From NCBI RefSeq assembly GCF_000758925.1, contig NZ_JRNC01000051.1, forward strand, positions 1 to 49,714: a stretch of 49,714 nt of DNA, given 5' to 3'. Shown here one piece after another: positions 47,308-49,714 of this stretch. The notes below the pieces were generated by a model. The model did no database searches and was not told the origin of the DNA. It worked only from the letters and a program-made list of their open reading frames with translations. The DNA comes from Prevotella sp. S7-1-8 (GTDB lineage Bacteria > Bacteroidota > Bacteroidia > Bacteroidales > Bacteroidaceae). How positions within the stretch are numbered: position 1 is the first letter of the stretch; each line of letters starts with the position of its first letter. The position numbers and the translations under genes were made by a program.

Positions 47308-48213
47308 ATGAAAAGAAATTATAACTGGCCGTACCATTTGATTGCCATCATAGTGGTGTTGATTTAGGGATGCACGTTCGTAAACTCCAAAGTGTTGCTG
47401 ATGAATGGCATGACGGCACACGAAATATTCTTTTTGCGTTTTCTCTTCGCTTACTTTTGCATTTGGACCATATCGCCGCGAAGGCTATGGGCAAACAATG
47501 CCAAAGAGGAGTTACTTTTGGCGCTATTGGGCGTGACAGGCGGCTCTCTGTATTTTGTATCCGAGAATGAGGCCGTTCGGATAGACTATGTTACCAATGT
47601 GGCGTTTATTGTTTGTACCGCTCCATTGCTCACGACAATATTGGCACTTGTGTTTCTGAGAAGTGTCAAGTCCACGCGAGATATTGTCTTAGGAGCCGCT
47701 TTGGCGGTAACGGGCGTTGCCTTGGTGGTGTTTAATGGCCAATTTGTATTGAGGCTGAACCCTTGGGGAGACATCCTGGCACTCACGGCAGCCTTTTGTT
47801 GGGCTATATATAGTTTGTTGCTGCGAAGGTTGGCGGGATACAACGTGGTGTTTGTGACTCGCAAGGTCTTTTTCTATGGATTAGTGACGGCGCTGCCTAT
47901 GTTTATGGTGAAGCCATGGTCGTTTCCACTTGGAAATCTGACCCATACCATAATATGGGGCAACCTGTTGTTTCTCAGTTTTGTATCAAGTTTTGGTTGC
48001 TACGTGCTGTGGAGTTGGACAAGCAAAAAGTTGGGGGCGATCAAGGTGAGTAATTATATCTATCTTAATCCTGTCTCGACCATTGTGTTCTCCGCCTTGG
48101 TATTAAACGAGACAATGACATGGCTCGCTTGGATAGGCTCCGCAATGATTTTGGTGGCGGTGTACATCTCCAACCAAGGCTTACCAAGCCCGCGTATACA
48201 TGGGCACAAATAG
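47308..48213 (+). pseudogene. EamA/RhaT-type transporter gene with an in-frame amber codon
   Basis: The sequence from ATG 47308 (MKRNYNWPYHLIAIIVVLI) runs into TAG at 47365-47367 within the first transmembrane helix, then continues in the same frame with GCTFVNSKVLLMNGM and a full-looking EamA protein. In relatives this position is usually WG, so a single TGG-to-TAG change is the simplest cause. From 47392 (GTG) or 47401 (ATG) a 270-residue protein could still start, but it would lack the first helix. Two EamA repeats and nine further hydrophobic segments remain. It belongs to the drug/metabolite transporter superfamily of the inner membrane. Confidence 0.8.
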
Positions 48214-48307
48214 AGATGACGATTTTAGAGCGGAGGAACAAAAATGTTTGGAATAAAAGTCAAAAATAAATAAAACTTTAATATAGAACTTTTCATAATA
48301 CAATAGG

Positions 48308-49642
48308 ATGATGAAAGAACTTAAATGTCCACACTGCGGAGCTGTTTTTACAGTGAATGAGGCCGACTATGCCTCGATTGTAAACCAAATTAAGAATGTT
48401 GAGTTTGATGCCGAGGTAGCGCGTAGGGTGCAAGAATTGGAGAAACAGCACAATGCAGAGCGGGAATCATGGACCTTAAAGGCTGAAAAAGGGTTTAGCG
48501 AGCGAATGAAATCTGTTGAGAAACAGTTAAATGAAAAAGAAATAACGATTTCTAACTTGAGCGAGAAACTAAAGAGTCTGGAAACACAAAAGGAACTTGA
48601 GATGCGTGCCGAATTAGCTAAAAAAGATGAGAAAATAGCCACACTAAACGTCGCGATGGAAGAAAACGCCAACAAGGTAAAATTGGCTGTGATGCAAGAA
48701 CAAGCTAAGGGCATGGAGCTAATCCACAAGAAAGAAAAAGAAATAGCAGAACTAAAAACTCGCATTGAGACAGACAACAGCCAAGCATTAGCGCGAGAGG
48801 CCAACTTGAAAGAACGATACGAGCGGGAACTTCAGCAAAAACAAGACATGGTGAACTATTACAAAGACTTGAAAACAAGAATGTCAACCAAGATGGTTGG
48901 TGAGACGCTCGAGGCACATTGCAACACGCTCTACAACACCACACTGCGATCCGTGCTGCCCAATGCCTATTTTGAGAAGGACAACGACGTGACAAGTGGC
49001 ACCAAAGGAGATTTCATTTTTCGTGACTACGATGGCGAGACAGAGTATGTCTCTATCATGTTTGAGATGAAAAACGAGATGGACGAGACTGCGACAAAGC
49101 ATAAAAATGAGGATTTTTTCAAAAAGTTGGACGAGGATAGAAATAAGAAAAACTGTGAGTTTGCCGTGTTGGTATCTTTGTTGGAGCCTGACAATGAATT
49201 GTATAACAATGGCATTGTAGACGTGTCGCACCGCTATCCAAAGATGTATGTGATACGGCCACAGTTTTTTATACCACTCATCACGTTGTTGGTGCAAACG
49301 TCCAAGAAAAGCGTGGAATACCAACGTCAGTTGCAAATAGCACAAAGCCAGCATGTAGACGTGACGAATTTCGAAAACAAACTGTTGGATTTCAAGGAGC
49401 GATTTGGGCGTAATTACGAATTGGCCAGTAAAAAATTTCGCACGGCGATCGACGAGATTGATAAAAGCATAGACCACTTGCAAAAAATCAAGGACGCGTT
49501 GGTTGGGTCTGAAAATAATTTGAGATTAGCCAATAACAAAGCCGAAGAGTTGACCATCAAAAAACTAACCTATAACAATCCCACGATGAAAGCTAAATTT
49601 GAAGAGGCGAGAAAGGCTGAAATGGTACAACCCGGGAAATAG
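48308..49642 (+). CDS. DUF2130 domain protein
   Basis: The 444 residues start with a partial zinc-finger-like CPHCGAVF (about 7-14). A long coiled coil follows (about 35-195, charged heptads with [31 protein letters not shown] and similar). The DUF2130 region comes next (about 195-375), with [29 protein letters not shown] and [17 protein letters not shown]. The latter pattern has been compared with restriction-endonuclease-like folds, but no activity is established. It is alone on its strand, 94 bases after the EamA gene. Function unknown; family call is firm. Confidence 0.9.
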   Translation: MMKELKCPHCGAVFTVNEADYASIVNQIKNVEFDAEVARRVQELEKQHNAERESWTLKAEKGFSERMKSVEKQLNEKEITISNLSEKLKSLETQKELEMRAELAKKDEKIATLNVAMEENANKVKLAVMQEQAKGMELIHKKEKEIAELKTRIETDNSQALAREANLKERYERELQQKQDMVNYYKDLKTRMSTKMVGETLEAHCNTLYNTTLRSVLPNAYFEKDNDVTSGTKGDFIFRDYDGETEYVSIMFEMKNEMDETATKHKNEDFFKKLDEDRNKKNCEFAVLVSLLEPDNELYNNGIVDVSHRYPKMYVIRPQFFIPLITLLVQTSKKSVEYQRQLQIAQSQHVDVTNFENKLLDFKERFGRNYELASKKFRTAIDEIDKSIDHLQKIKDALVGSENNLRLANNKAEELTIKKLTYNNPTMKAKFEEARKAEMVQPGK

Positions 49643-49714
49643 GGAAAGGCAACTAAAAGCTGTGTCGTTTTGTAAACTTCGAATATTGGCCGTCTTTCAC
49701 ACTACTTGTATGGG

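Overview
The window looks like chromosomal DNA of a Bacteroidota species, most likely Prevotella-like. The evidence is promoter boxes of the TTTG / TAnnTTTG type in front of several genes, CarboxypepD_reg-like plus beta-barrel outer-membrane receptors, a Bacteroidetes-type LptD, a DUF4369 lipoprotein, short QueF paired with a YhhQ-type transporter, and almost no Shine-Dalgarno sequences. The species call is an inference from gene content.

Region 1 (about 220-8400) is AT-rich and accessory-looking. It holds two TonB-receptor-like outer-membrane barrels, a 48-codon peptide gene, a PAS-LuxR regulator, a degenerate copy of that regulator, and a stand-alone E1/ThiF-type adenylyltransferase. A 16-bp inverted repeat, TTACACTTTTGTGTAA or a one-base variant, occurs five times in three intergenic regions. 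In front of the peptide-OMP1 unit, OMP2 and thiF it lies exactly 22 bp upstream of a TAnnTTTG box. This places all of them in one regulon, probably activated by the PAS-LuxR protein. A worn sixth site with the same promoter downstream, at 224-280, indicates that regulator/OMP modules were duplicated in tandem and are decaying from the left. This is my main candidate for an undescribed system. Two excisionase-like HTH genes, one broken, close the region at 7869-8360.

Region 2 (9038-14275) is a leftward cluster of seven envelope genes. Four encode proteins that begin with CPYCG or CPFCG zinc ribbons followed by different membrane or extracytoplasmic parts; two encode lipoproteins. A small leftward transcription unit with its own promoter and terminator (14345-14667) and an IS66 TnpB remnant (14887-15117) lie upstream.

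Region 3 (15383-49642) is mostly core chromosome: mfd, a DPM1-like glycosyltransferase, PlsC, a membrane phosphoesterase, pyrC, a DUF4369 lipoprotein and an FtsB/DivIC-like protein on the minus strand; dnaX, tRNA-Arg(CCG), pepT, a SpoU methyltransferase and a Nudix hydrolase on the plus strand; then lptD, an HD protein, an oxaloacetate-decarboxylase alpha homologue, a lipoprotein, queF/yhhQ, a Na+/Ca2+ exchanger, fhs, a C69 dipeptidase, patatin, yjbQ, an EamA transporter gene with an in-frame stop, and a DUF2130 protein. Oddities here are a roughly 155-bp inverted repeat pair flanking fhs, an oxaloacetate-decarboxylase biotinyl domain without its lysine, the nonsense codon in the EamA gene, and a long hairpin across the dnaX stop codon. 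No CRISPR array, rRNA or complete insertion sequence was seen.
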